DNA from: Fusobacterium perfoetens
GTDB lineage: Bacteria; Fusobacteriota; Fusobacteriia; Fusobacteriales; Fusobacteriaceae
Assembly (NCBI RefSeq): GCF_021531595.1
Contig: NZ_JADYUD010000006.1
Coordinates: forward strand, 98,596-162,595
Direction: 5' to 3'
DNA: 64,000 nucleotides
Shown: piece after piece, positions 1 through 7,985 of the stretch
Layout of the letters: the number at the start of each line of letters is the position of its first letter
Position numbering within the stretch: the stretch's first letter is position 1
The notes under the pieces: generated by a model
What the model was told of the DNA's origin: nothing
Databases searched by the model: none
What the model saw: only the letters and a program-made list of their open reading frames with translations
Translations under genes and position numbers: made by a program

Positions 1-641
1 TAGATTCTCTTGAAAGAAGATATGGAAGAATGTCAATAGTTGCTAAAAATCTTGTAAATATGTTCCCTCAAAAAGGAAAAGTAATGACACAATGCTTTGG
101 AGAAACAATAGTTGGGTGCATGGGAAGAGAAATTAGAAATCAAAACAAAGATATTGAATTTTACTGCCCAGAAACAAGACCTTATTTACAAGGTGCAAGA
201 CTTACAGCAAGTGTATTAAAAGATCAAGGATTTAAAGTAACTGTTATAACAGACAATATGCCTGCATGGACAATGAAATCAAAAGGAATAGATTTATTTA
301 CATCTGCAGCTGATACAATCAGCATGGACGGACATATTGTAAATAAAGTAGGAACTCTTCAAATTGCTATAACAGCAAAATATTTTGGAATACCTTATTT
401 TGTAACAGGAATTCCTGATGAAGATAAGAGACTTGAAAATATAGTTATTGAAGAAAGAAATCCTGAAGAAGTTATAAGCTGCAATGGAATAAAAAATACT
501 CTTGAAGGAGTTGAAGGATACTATCCTTCATTTGATATTACACCTCCTCATTTAGTAAGTGCTGTTGTAACAGATCAAGGAGTATATTCACCATATAACT
601 TAGCTGAATATTATGAAAAAGAAGTAGAACAATATTATTAA
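1..641 (+). CDS. mtnA: S-methyl-5-thioribose-1-phosphate isomerase, C-terminal part (cut by window edge)
   Basis: The frame is open from the left edge (first full codon at base 3), so this is the C-terminal part of a longer gene. An internal ATG at 30 is not needed as a start. MtnA converts methylthioribose-1-phosphate to methylthioribulose-1-phosphate in methionine salvage. Visible family marks are ETRPYLQGARLTA, the VITDNM motif with the catalytic-type Asp, and a Cys in MTQCFGE at the place of the catalytic Cys in the usual THCNAG motif. The motif around the Cys is divergent, so a related eIF2B-alpha/MtnA-family sugar phosphate isomerase is the alternative. Only 32 bases separate it from a methylthioribose kinase gene, which is the enzyme that makes its substrate, and this supports the assignment. 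Confidence 0.85.
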   Translation, partial: DSLERRYGRMSIVAKNLVNMFPQKGKVMTQCFGETIVGCMGREIRNQNKDIEFYCPETRPYLQGARLTASVLKDQGFKVTVITDNMPAWTMKSKGIDLFTSAADTISMDGHIVNKVGTLQIAITAKYFGIPYFVTGIPDEDKRLENIVIEERNPEEVISCNGIKNTLEGVEGYYPSFDITPPHLVSAVVTDQGVYSPYNLAEYYEKEVEQYY

Positions 642-673
642 AAATAAAAAAATCAAAAGGAAGAGGTACCCAG

Positions 674-1861
674 ATGAATAAATATCAAGAACACTTTCGT
701 ATGTCTGTAGAAGATGCAATAAATTATACAAAAGATTTTGAAATCTTTCCAAAAGATGCAAAGCTTAGAGGGGAAGAAATAGGAGATGGAAATATTAACT
801 ATATTTTCAGAGTAATAGAGGACGAAACAGGAAAATCAGTTGTACTTAAACAAGCAGATAAATTCTTGCGTTCATCAGGTCGTCCTTTAGATTTAGATAG
901 AAACAGAATAGAAGCTGAAATATTAAAACTTGAAGGAGAATGTGCTCCTGAATTTGTACCAAAAGTATATCGTTATGATGATATTATGTGTGTAATTGTT
1001 ATGGAAGATATATCAGCATATAAAAATTTAAGAAAAGAACTTATGGCAGGAAAAATTTTCCCTAAATTTGCAGATGAAATAAGCAGTTTCTTAGTTGATA
1101 CACTTTTACCAACAACAGATTTAGTATTAGACAGAGCAGAAAAAAAAGACAGAGTAAGAGCTTTTGTAAATAAAGAACTTTGTGATATTTCAGAATGCCT
1201 TGTATTTACAGAACCGTATGTAAATGACAGAGATAGAAACATAGTAATTCCTGAAAATATGGAATATGTAAAAAAACATCTTTATGATGATGTAGAACTT
1301 CGTGCAGAAGCTGCAAAATTAAAAAATAACTTTATGAACAATGCACAAGCTCTTATTCACGGAGACTTACACTCAGGTTCAATATTTATAAATGAAGATG
1401 GAATGAAAGTTATAGATCCTGAATTTTCTTTCTATGGACCTATGGGATATGATATAGGAAATGTTATAGGAAATTTATTCTTCTCACTTTCAAACAGAAG
1501 ACATCTTATGGAAGAAGGAGATAAAAAAGAGGAATTTATAAAATGGCTTTCTCAAACAATAAGAGATATATTTGATATGTTTGTTGTAAAATTCCATAAA
1601 AAATATAAAGAAATAGTAAAAGATCCTATGTATACAAATGAAGAATTTGAAAACTGGTATCTTGCTCAGGTTTTAGCAGACTCTGTTGGTTCAGCAGGAC
1701 TTGAAATTATAAGAAGAGTTGTTGGTGACTCTAAAGTAATGGAAGTTACTTCTATTGAAGACACAGAAAAAAGAGTTGCTGTTGAAAGAGAACTTATTGA
1801 AATTGGAATAAGATTCATAAAGAACAGATATGAAATTAAAGCTGGTAAAGATTTAGTATAA
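674..1861 (+). CDS. mtnK: S-methyl-5-thioribose kinase
   Basis: A 395-residue protein of the usual MtnK length with an aminoglycoside phosphotransferase/choline kinase-type fold. It phosphorylates methylthioribose from the methylthioadenosine by-product of polyamine synthesis. It has a glycine-rich nucleotide loop near residue 36 (GDGNINYIF), a catalytic loop HGDLHSGS at about 229-236, and the metal-binding DPEF at about 248. The start has an AGGAAGAGG ribosome site. It follows mtnA closely, so the two are probably one transcript. A hairpin lies directly downstream, before the methionine gamma-lyase gene. Confidence 0.92.
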   Translation: MNKYQEHFRMSVEDAINYTKDFEIFPKDAKLRGEEIGDGNINYIFRVIEDETGKSVVLKQADKFLRSSGRPLDLDRNRIEAEILKLEGECAPEFVPKVYRYDDIMCVIVMEDISAYKNLRKELMAGKIFPKFADEISSFLVDTLLPTTDLVLDRAEKKDRVRAFVNKELCDISECLVFTEPYVNDRDRNIVIPENMEYVKKHLYDDVELRAEAAKLKNNFMNNAQALIHGDLHSGSIFINEDGMKVIDPEFSFYGPMGYDIGNVIGNLFFSLSNRRHLMEEGDKKEEFIKWLSQTIRDIFDMFVVKFHKKYKEIVKDPMYTNEEFENWYLAQVLADSVGSAGLEIIRRVVGDSKVMEVTSIEDTEKRVAVERELIEIGIRFIKNRYEIKAGKDLV

Positions 1862-1871
1862 GTAAGTAAAT

Positions 1872-1925
1872 AAAAATTATCTCTGCAGAAATATATAAAT
1901 TTTTGCAGATGGTAATTTTTATTTT
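1872..1925 (+). terminator. Rho-independent terminator or attenuator after mtnK
   Basis: Left arm 1872-1887 (AAAAATTATCTCTGCA) pairs with right arm 1904-1920 (TGCAGATGGTAATTTTT), followed by a T-rich run. It ends only about 35 bases before the next start codon, so it may act as an attenuator for megL as well as a terminator for mtnK. Confidence 0.65.
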
Positions 1926-1960
1926 TATAAATTATATTTTTATGAAGGAAAGGTGAAAAA

Positions 1961-3151
1961 ATGGAAAATTTAAAAGAAAAAGGAATAGGAACACAAGCAA
2001 TTCATGCAGGACAGACAAAAAATCCTTTTGGTACTTTAGCTACACCTATTTATCAAACTTCAACATTTGTTTTTGATTCAGTAGAACAAGGACAAGCAAG
2101 ATTTATGGGAGAAGAAGAGGGGTATATTTACAGCAGAACAAAAAACCCTACTGTAACAGTTGCAGAAGAAAAAGTAGCTATGCTTGAAAAAGGAGAGCAT
2201 GCAATGGCAACATCTTCTGGAATGGGAGCAATTTCTTCTACTTTATGGACTTTATTAAAAGCAGGAGATCATGTACTGGCAGATAAAACTCTTTATGGTT
2301 GTACATTTGCTTTATTAAGTCATGGACTTACAAAATTTGGTGTTGAAGTTGACTTCATAGATACAGCTGATTTAGAAATGGTAAAAGAAAAATTAAAACC
2401 TAATACAAGAGTTGTATATTTAGAAACTCCAGCAAACCCTAACTTAAAAATTACAGATATAGAAGAAGTTGCAAAAATAGCTCATACAAATAATTATGCA
2501 AAAGTTGTTGTAGATAATACTTTTGCTACTCCATATAATCAAAATCCTTTAACACTTGGAGCAGATATTGTTGTTCATTCTGCAACTAAATATATTAATG
2601 GTCATGGAGATGTTCTTGCAGGATTTGTCGTAGGAACAAAAGAAATGGTAGAGGAAATAAGAGGAAATGGTCTTAAAGATATGACAGGAGCTATACTTGG
2701 ACCTCAGGAAGCTTATTATATTATAAGAGGGCTAAAAACATTTGAAGTGAGAATGGAAAGACATTGTGCTAATGCAATGAAAGTTGCTAAATGGCTTGCA
2801 GCTCATCCTAAAGTAGAAAAAGTTTACTATCCAGGACTAGAAGATCATGAAGGATATGAAATAGCTAAAAAACAAATGAAAAATTTTGGTGGAATCATGT
2901 CATTTGAACTTAAAGGTGGATTTGAAGCAGGAAAAACACTTCTTAACAGTGTTCAGTTATGTGCTCTTGCAGTAAGCTTAGGAGATACAGAAACTCTTAT
3001 TCAACACCCTGCATCAATGACTCACTCTCCATATACAAGAGAAGAAAGACTTGCAGCAGGAATTACTGATGGACTTGTAAGACTTTCTGTTGGACTTGAA
3101 AATGTAGAAGATATTATTGCTGACTTAGAACAAGGTTTAGCTAAAATCTAA
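1961..3151 (+). CDS. megL: Methionine gamma-lyase (PLP enzyme)
   Basis: A 396-residue Cys/Met metabolism PLP enzyme. Methionine gamma-lyase splits methionine to methanethiol, 2-oxobutyrate and ammonia, a well-known source of methyl mercaptan in fusobacteria. The PLP lysine is K210 in SATKYINGHGD. The Cys in LYGCTF (C114) is at the position of the active-site Cys that distinguishes methionine gamma-lyases from cystathionine lyases. The start has GGAAAGG about 8 bases upstream. It lies behind methionine-salvage genes but is separated from them by a hairpin, so regulation may be partly independent. Cystathionine gamma-lyase is a less likely alternative. Confidence 0.92.
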   Translation: MENLKEKGIGTQAIHAGQTKNPFGTLATPIYQTSTFVFDSVEQGQARFMGEEEGYIYSRTKNPTVTVAEEKVAMLEKGEHAMATSSGMGAISSTLWTLLKAGDHVLADKTLYGCTFALLSHGLTKFGVEVDFIDTADLEMVKEKLKPNTRVVYLETPANPNLKITDIEEVAKIAHTNNYAKVVVDNTFATPYNQNPLTLGADIVVHSATKYINGHGDVLAGFVVGTKEMVEEIRGNGLKDMTGAILGPQEAYYIIRGLKTFEVRMERHCANAMKVAKWLAAHPKVEKVYYPGLEDHEGYEIAKKQMKNFGGIMSFELKGGFEAGKTLLNSVQLCALAVSLGDTETLIQHPASMTHSPYTREERLAAGITDGLVRLSVGLENVEDIIADLEQGLAKI

Positions 3152-3170
3152 GAAAATAAAATTTAATGAA

Positions 3171-3201
3171 AAAGGTTTATTAATATAATAAGCCTTTTTT
3201 T
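3171..3201 (+). terminator. Rho-independent terminator after megL
   Basis: AAAGGTTTATTA pairs with TAATAAGCCTTT (one G-U pair) and is followed by a long T run. Confidence 0.85.
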
Positions 3202-3225
3202 ATTTTTTGTAAAAATAATTAAAAA

Positions 3226-3234
3226 TGATATAAT
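3226..3234 (+). promoter_or_regulatory. Extended -10 promoter element for the type IIG gene
   Basis: TGATATAAT is an extended -10 (TGN-TATAAT) about 40 bases before the start codon and just after the megL terminator. A poor -35 (TTTGTA-like) lies upstream. Confidence 0.6.
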
Positions 3235-3273
3235 ATTTAAAAGTATTTTTTATATATAAATGGGAGAGATTAT

Positions 3274-6200
3274 ATGAATAATTTGTTTAATGATAAAATT
3301 TTATCTCAAAAAGCAGCTAGTGAAGTTGATTTATCAAAAAATAATTTAGCAGAGAGAAGAAAATATTTAAATAAATGGATTGATATGCTTGAAAAAGGAG
3401 TTCTTGAAAAAACAAAAGAAGAACAGCTACAGGGAGAATTTATCTCTGATATTTTTTCAAAAGTTCTAAATGCTTCAAATATTACTGACGGAAAAGAAGA
3501 ATGGAATCTTGAAAGAGAAACAAAAACACTTTTAGATGGTCAAAAAGCTGATGGAACTTTGGGATTTTTTAATAATCAAGGGAAAAAGGATATAAGAGCC
3601 TTAATTGAACTTAAAGGTGTAAATATAAATCTTGATGCAAGACAAAAAAGAGTTGGAGATACTCGTTCTGCAGTTGAGCAGGCATTTGGTTATGCTCCTA
3701 AGTATGGAAGAAACTGTCATTGGATAATTGTTTCTAATTTTAAAGAAATAAGACTTTATAGAGCAAATTCAATGCTTGAATATCAAGTTTTTTTCTTGGA
3801 AAAATTGAGAGATGATTTAGAATTTAAAAAATTTATATATGTTTTATCTTTTTATGCTCTTGTGGGAACTGAAAAGAAAAAAGCAAAATCTCTTGAACTT
3901 TCTGAAGAATATCAAAAGGTACAAAGTGAAATAGAAAAGAAATTTTATAATGAGTATAAAAAAATCAGAATAGATATTTTTGAAAATATGAAAAATAATA
4001 ATCCTGATATTTCTGAACTTATGATTATAGAAAAAGTTCAAAAATTACTAGACAGATTTTTATTTATATGTTTCTGTGAAGATAAAGGACTTATACCTGA
4101 AAGTTCCTATAGTAATCTTGTAAAACGGGGAGAAATACTTGAAGATATTTTTGAAAGTTTTAAATCTTTTTGTAACTGGATAAATACAGGGAATAAAAGT
4201 AAAAATATTCCACATTTTAACGGAGGGCTTTTCAAGCCTGATTCAGTTTTAGATAACCTGATTGTTGATGACGAAGTATTTAGAAAATTGGAAAAAATAG
4301 CAGATTATGATTTTGATTCAGATTTAAATGAAAGTATTTTAGGACATATTTTTGAACAATCTGTAAGTGATATTGAAGAACTTAAAAAAATTTCTCAGAA
4401 TGAAGAATTTGATAAAAAAGAAAGTAAAAGAAAAAAAGATGGAATTTTTTATACACCAAAATATATTACAAAATATATTGTAGAATCAACAATGAATGCT
4501 TGGATTGAAGATAAGAAAAAAGAGTTAGGGGAAGAAAATCTTCCTGAACTTCAAGAAAAAGACTTTAAATATGATTTATATAAAAAGAATTATTCAAAAA
4601 ATTTCAGAAAGCATGTTGAATTTTGGGAAAAGTTCCGTGAGAAATTAAGAAAAATAAAAATTGTAGATCCTGCTTGTGGTTCAGGAGCTTTTCTTATAGA
4701 AGCATTTGACTTTTTATTAAAATACAATCAAATGATTGATGATAAAATTTTTAATATGACAGGAACAAAAAATCTTTTTGATGATACAACAAAAGAGATT
4801 TTGGAGAATAATATTTTTGGTGTGGATTTAAATAAAGAAAGTGTTGAAATAACAAAACTTTCATTATGGCTTAGAACTGCAAATAAAGATAAAACTCTTG
4901 CAACTTTAGAAAATAATATTAAATGTGGAAATTCTTTAATTTCTGATAAAAGTTTAACTGAAAAAGCTTTTGATTGGAAAGAGGAATTTCCAGAAGTTTT
5001 TAAAGAGGGTGGATTTGATATTGTAATTGGAAATCCTCCATATGTTTTAATGCAACCGTCAAATACTGAAGAAAAATTATTGGAATACTATAAAAATTTT
5101 GAGGTAGCATCTTATAAAATAGATTTATTTCATCTATTTTTTGAAAAAGGAATAAAAATATTAAAAAATAATGGAAAGTTAGGCTTTATAACTCCAAATA
5201 CTTATTTAACAAATAAATATATTCAAAAACTGAGAGAATTTATTTTAAAAAGTTGTTCAATCAATGAAATTATAAATTATAAAAATCAAGTTTTTTCAGA
5301 GGCAAATGTAGATGTAGCTACTATAATATTAAATAAAAATAAAATAATAAATCATAAAATAAATATTTATGAAGCAGAAAGTGAAAAATTAATATTTATA
5401 AAAAATCAATTTCAAAATGAATGGGAAGAAGATGAAGATAATATATTTAATATAAAGCAATCTTTAAATATAAAATTTAATAATTGTTTAGAGTTTGAAA
5501 AAATAGGAATTTCTTACTTTGGGATACAGGCATTTGATAAAAAGAGTTCTACAAGTAATGAAAAAATAAATGAAAATTATATGCCTTTAATAGATGGAAG
5601 TGAAGTAAATAGATATGAATATTCTATTCCACAGAAATATTTTGATTATAGAGAAGAAAATATAAAAAGTGGTGGAAATATTAATGTTTATTTGAAAAAA
5701 AGAATAGTAGTAAGACAAATAGGTAAAACTCCTGTAATTGGAATTTGCGAACCAAAAATATTAACTTCTAATACTTTGTATAATTTATATATAAAAGATG
5801 AAAAGTTTTCTTTATATTATGTGCTAAGTATTTTAAATTCTAAATTAATAAAATATTATTGGCTTAGCAAGTATTCTGATGGAAAGCAACTTTTTCCAAA
5901 AATAAAAGGTTTTCAATTAAAAAAATTACCGATAAAAAATATTTCTTTAGAAGAACAAAAACCTTTTATTGAAAAAGCAGATATTATGATTGAACTTAAT
6001 AAAGAACTTCAAAATAAAATTAAAAAATTTAAAAACAGATTATCATCAAATTTAGATTTAAAAGAATTTTCCAAAAAAATGGAAAGTTTTTATGAACTAG
6101 GTTTTAAAGAATTTTTAAAAGAACTAGGGAAACAAAAAATAAAATTAACTCTTTCTCAGCAAGATGAGTGGGAAGAATATTTTGAAGATTATAAAAAACA

Positions 6201-6315
6201 AATTTTAGAAATAAAACAAAAAATTTCTGTAACAGATAAAGAAATTGATTTAATGATTTATAAACTTTATGAATTGACAGAGGAAGAAATAAAAATCATT
6301 GAGGAAAATTTTTAA
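3274..6315 (+). CDS. Type IIG restriction-modification enzyme (Eco57I-class methylase)
   Basis: A 1013-residue single-chain restriction-modification protein. The N-terminal region carries a PD-(D/E)XK-like nuclease motif (D93 ... E112-L-K114, in ALIELKG). The adenine methylase core follows, with the SAM-binding motif DPACGSGAF near residue 466 and the catalytic GNPPY near 586-590. The C-terminal third (about 690-1013) should hold the target recognition domain and a charged, helix-rich tail. Enzymes of this architecture methylate one adenine and cut outside the site. All key motifs are present and the frame is intact, so it may be active. The start has GGGAGAGA upstream. BREX PglX-type methylases are related, but no BREX neighbours are present. 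Confidence 0.9.
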   Translation: MNNLFNDKILSQKAASEVDLSKNNLAERRKYLNKWIDMLEKGVLEKTKEEQLQGEFISDIFSKVLNASNITDGKEEWNLERETKTLLDGQKADGTLGFFNNQGKKDIRALIELKGVNINLDARQKRVGDTRSAVEQAFGYAPKYGRNCHWIIVSNFKEIRLYRANSMLEYQVFFLEKLRDDLEFKKFIYVLSFYALVGTEKKKAKSLELSEEYQKVQSEIEKKFYNEYKKIRIDIFENMKNNNPDISELMIIEKVQKLLDRFLFICFCEDKGLIPESSYSNLVKRGEILEDIFESFKSFCNWINTGNKSKNIPHFNGGLFKPDSVLDNLIVDDEVFRKLEKIADYDFDSDLNESILGHIFEQSVSDIEELKKISQNEEFDKKESKRKKDGIFYTPKYITKYIVESTMNAWIEDKKKELGEENLPELQEKDFKYDLYKKNYSKNFRKHVEFWEKFREKLRKIKIVDPACGSGAFLIEAFDFLLKYNQMIDDKIFNMTGTKNLFDDTTKEILENNIFGVDLNKESVEITKLSLWLRTANKDKTLATLENNIKCGNSLISDKSLTEKAFDWKEEFPEVFKEGGFDIVIGNPPYVLMQPSNTEEKLLEYYKNFEVASYKIDLFHLFFEKGIKILKNNGKLGFITPNTYLTNKYIQKLREFILKSCSINEIINYKNQVFSEANVDVATIILNKNKIINHKINIYEAESEKLIFIKNQFQNEWEEDEDNIFNIKQSLNIKFNNCLEFEKIGISYFGIQAFDKKSSTSNEKINENYMPLIDGSEVNRYEYSIPQKYFDYREENIKSGGNINVYLKKRIVVRQIGKTPVIGICEPKILTSNTLYNLYIKDEKFSLYYVLSILNSKLIKYYWLSKYSDGKQLFPKIKGFQLKKLPIKNISLEEQKPFIEKADIMIELNKELQNKIKKFKNRLSSNLDLKEFSKKMESFYELGFKEFLKELGKQKIKLTLSQQDEWEEYFEDYKKQILEIKQKISVTDKEIDLMIYKLYELTEEEIKIIEENF

Positions 6316-6339
6316 TTTTAAAAGAATCGGTGATATAAA

Positions 6340-6837
6340 ATGAATAACGAAAACAAAGAAAAAGTAATTGAAATTTTAAAACAAGAATTGAAGCAGAATG
6401 TCTTGGATTTTTTAAATCATGAATATGTCATTGAAAAAATAAGAGAACAGGAAGATAATCAAGAATTTATAATGGGGCTTTATGATATTTTAGATGAAAT
6501 AAATATAATTGTAAAGCAGACTATAAAAACCAAACATGCTCCAAGTGAAGAAATTCTTACAGAAGAAGAGGCTTTCAGAAGAGTTATTGAATATAACAGG
6601 CAGGCAAAGGAAGCCAAAAAAAATTCTGATAGAAAAAAAGCCAAAAGATTTTATGACAAAAAATCCATGCTGTTAAAAAAATACGGAAAACCTATCTGTA
6701 TTCACAGTTTAGCTGGAGGATATAGAGTAGTTCTAGTTAAATTAAAAAATGGAACATTTCACTGCCCTATAAATCATTATTCTTTAGATGAAATAGAAAA
6801 TCTTAAAACAGAAGATTATGAAGGAATAATTGAGTAA
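6340..6837 (+). CDS. Small protein of unknown function downstream of the type IIG enzyme
   Basis: A 165-residue, charged, mostly helical protein that I do not recognise. It starts 24 bases after the restriction enzyme gene with a CGGTGA ribosome site, and a strong terminator follows. These two are therefore probably one transcription unit. The N-terminal half is acidic and helical, residues around 85-115 are Lys-rich, and the C-terminal part (ICIHSLAGGYRVVLVKLKNG) looks like a short beta segment. A role as a helper or regulator of the restriction enzyme is only inferred from position. Confidence 0.7.
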   Translation: MNNENKEKVIEILKQELKQNVLDFLNHEYVIEKIREQEDNQEFIMGLYDILDEINIIVKQTIKTKHAPSEEILTEEEAFRRVIEYNRQAKEAKKNSDRKKAKRFYDKKSMLLKKYGKPICIHSLAGGYRVVLVKLKNGTFHCPINHYSLDEIENLKTEDYEGIIE

Positions 6838-6865
6838 AAATTTTATGAAATATGATGGAAATAAT

Positions 6866-6905
6866 AAAAGACGGAGAAAAATAAAAAAATCTCCGTCTTT
6901 TTTTG
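6866..6905. terminator. Bidirectional terminator
   Basis: AAAGACGGAGA pairs with TCTCCGTCTTT, with A and T runs on both sides. It lies between the convergent genes at 6340-6837 (+) and 6910-7683 (-). Confidence 0.9.
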
Positions 6906-6909
6906 AAAA

Positions 6910-7683
6910 TTATTTTTTCTCTACATATAAAAAATAAAGAATAATAGGGAGAAAAACTCCTCCAGATAAGAAATTTCCTATTGTAACGGGAATGAAATGA
7001 TTTATAAAAATTTCTCCCATAGAAAAAGTTTCAGGAGAGATTAATTTTCCCATTGAAATTACAAACATATTTGCAACAACATGCTGGTATCCTGAAAGAA
7101 CAAAAAGCATAATAGGAAACCAGCAGGCAAATATTTTTCCTACAGCATCAGTTGCAGACATTGCCATAATAACTCCTAGAGCAACAAGCATATTACATAA
7201 AAATCCACTGAAAATTCCTTGAGAGAAAGGAAGCACAGTTTTTGAAAGAGCAGCTTGTACAACAGTTTTTTCCATAAGTGGAGATGAAAAAACTCCTGAA
7301 TAAAAAGTGATATATGCAGTAAATATACTTCCAAGAAAATTTCCAATCCATACAAGCATAAGATTTCTTATAAGCTGAAAAAGACTTATATCTTTTGTAA
7401 AGTATGCAAGGGAAAGAAGAGAGTTTCCAGTAAAAAGAGATGTTCCTGTAAAAACACAAAGCATAAGTCCCACAGGGAAAACAGAAGCTCCTATAAATCT
7501 TGCAGCTCCTGAAGTGAAAAGCTGTGCAGCTGTAAGCTGACCAATTCCTGCAAGAGCAATGAACATTCCTGCTGCAAATCCTGAAACAAGAATTTTTAAA
7601 CTGCTTTTTTCTCCCCCTCTTGTAATTCCCATATTAATTACGGCACAAGTTGTTTCTGACGGATTTAAAAAAGTTTTAGACAT
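6910..7683 (-). CDS. Formate/nitrite transporter family protein
   Basis: About 257 residues with six hydrophobic segments and the FNT pattern, including the glycine-rich segments ASVFPVGLMLCVFTGTSLFTGN and GNFLGSIFTAY split over neighbouring helices. FNT channels conduct formate, nitrite or hydrosulfide across the inner membrane as pentamers. The start is set at 7683, where GGAGGG lies 5 bases upstream; the open frame extends 19 codons further but without a ribosome site. A ZTP riboswitch with terminator lies in the leader, which points to one-carbon metabolism and so to formate as the substrate (inference). The helix-4 His used by FNT channels is likely in YQHVVANMF. Confidence 0.9.
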   Translation of the reverse strand: MSKTFLNPSETTCAVINMGITRGGEKSSLKILVSGFAAGMFIALAGIGQLTAAQLFTSGAARFIGASVFPVGLMLCVFTGTSLFTGNSLLSLAYFTKDISLFQLIRNLMLVWIGNFLGSIFTAYITFYSGVFSSPLMEKTVVQAALSKTVLPFSQGIFSGFLCNMLVALGVIMAMSATDAVGKIFACWFPIMLFVLSGYQHVVANMFVISMGKLISPETFSMGEIFINHFIPVTIGNFLSGGVFLPIILYFLYVEKK

Positions 7684-7789
7684 AAAGCCCTCCTTTGTTT
7701 TCTTTGAACTAAAAAAATTAATGAACAAGAAGTTATTCAATTTGTAATTTATAAAAATAAAATTTTATTTTTATATTTTTACACCAACG

Positions 7790-7816
7790 AAAAAAGCCGA
7801 ACGACTAGGCTTTTTT
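7790..7816 (-). terminator. Riboswitch expression-platform terminator
   Basis: On the minus strand AAAAAAGCC and GGCTTTTTT form a stem around a 9-base loop, directly after the conserved end of the ZTP aptamer. It ends in a T run, about 105 bases before the transporter start codon. Confidence 0.88.
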
Positions 7817-7883
7817 GCCCAGACGGTCGGCATTATAATGTTATACTTCATGTGGTTATTTCCACTTCCGTCAGTTATATAAC
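7817..7883 (-). promoter_or_regulatory. ZTP (pfl) riboswitch aptamer
   Basis: Read on the minus strand, the block opens with GTTATATAACTGACGGA, then a small hairpin AGTGG...CCACA and TGAAGTATAAC, which pairs back to the start. After a short linker it ends with GCCGACCGTCTGGGC. This is the layout of the pfl/ZTP motif: a P1 stem around the conserved AACTG(G/A)CG, the GGTGG-like hairpin, and the 3' (C)CGYCTGGGC. A terminator follows at once. ZTP signals a shortage of 10-formyl-tetrahydrofolate, and binding normally prevents termination. Here the output would be more formate-type transporter. Confidence 0.88.
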
Positions 7884-7889
7884 AATTAA

Positions 7890-7918
7890 ATGATAGCATG
7901 AAAATTTATCTTTGTCAA
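7890..7918 (-). promoter_or_regulatory. Sigma-70-type promoter of the riboswitch/transporter unit
   Basis: On the minus strand TTGACA (7913-7918), a spacer of exactly 17 bases and TATCAT (7890-7895). Transcription would start just before the aptamer. Confidence 0.85.
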
Positions 7919-7985
7919 AAACTATCTTGCTCACTGGTTAAATGAGTAAATATATAGTATAATAAACCAAAGGAGAGTGATAGAC

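Noticed and set aside
3274..6837. BREX or DISARM defence island around the methylase
   Set aside because: No pglZ, brxC, drm or other partner genes are present. A nuclease motif in the same chain points to a solitary type IIG enzyme.
7559..7747. Plus-strand 62-residue frame opposite the transporter start
   Set aside because: No ribosome site and lies antisense to the well-supported FNT gene.
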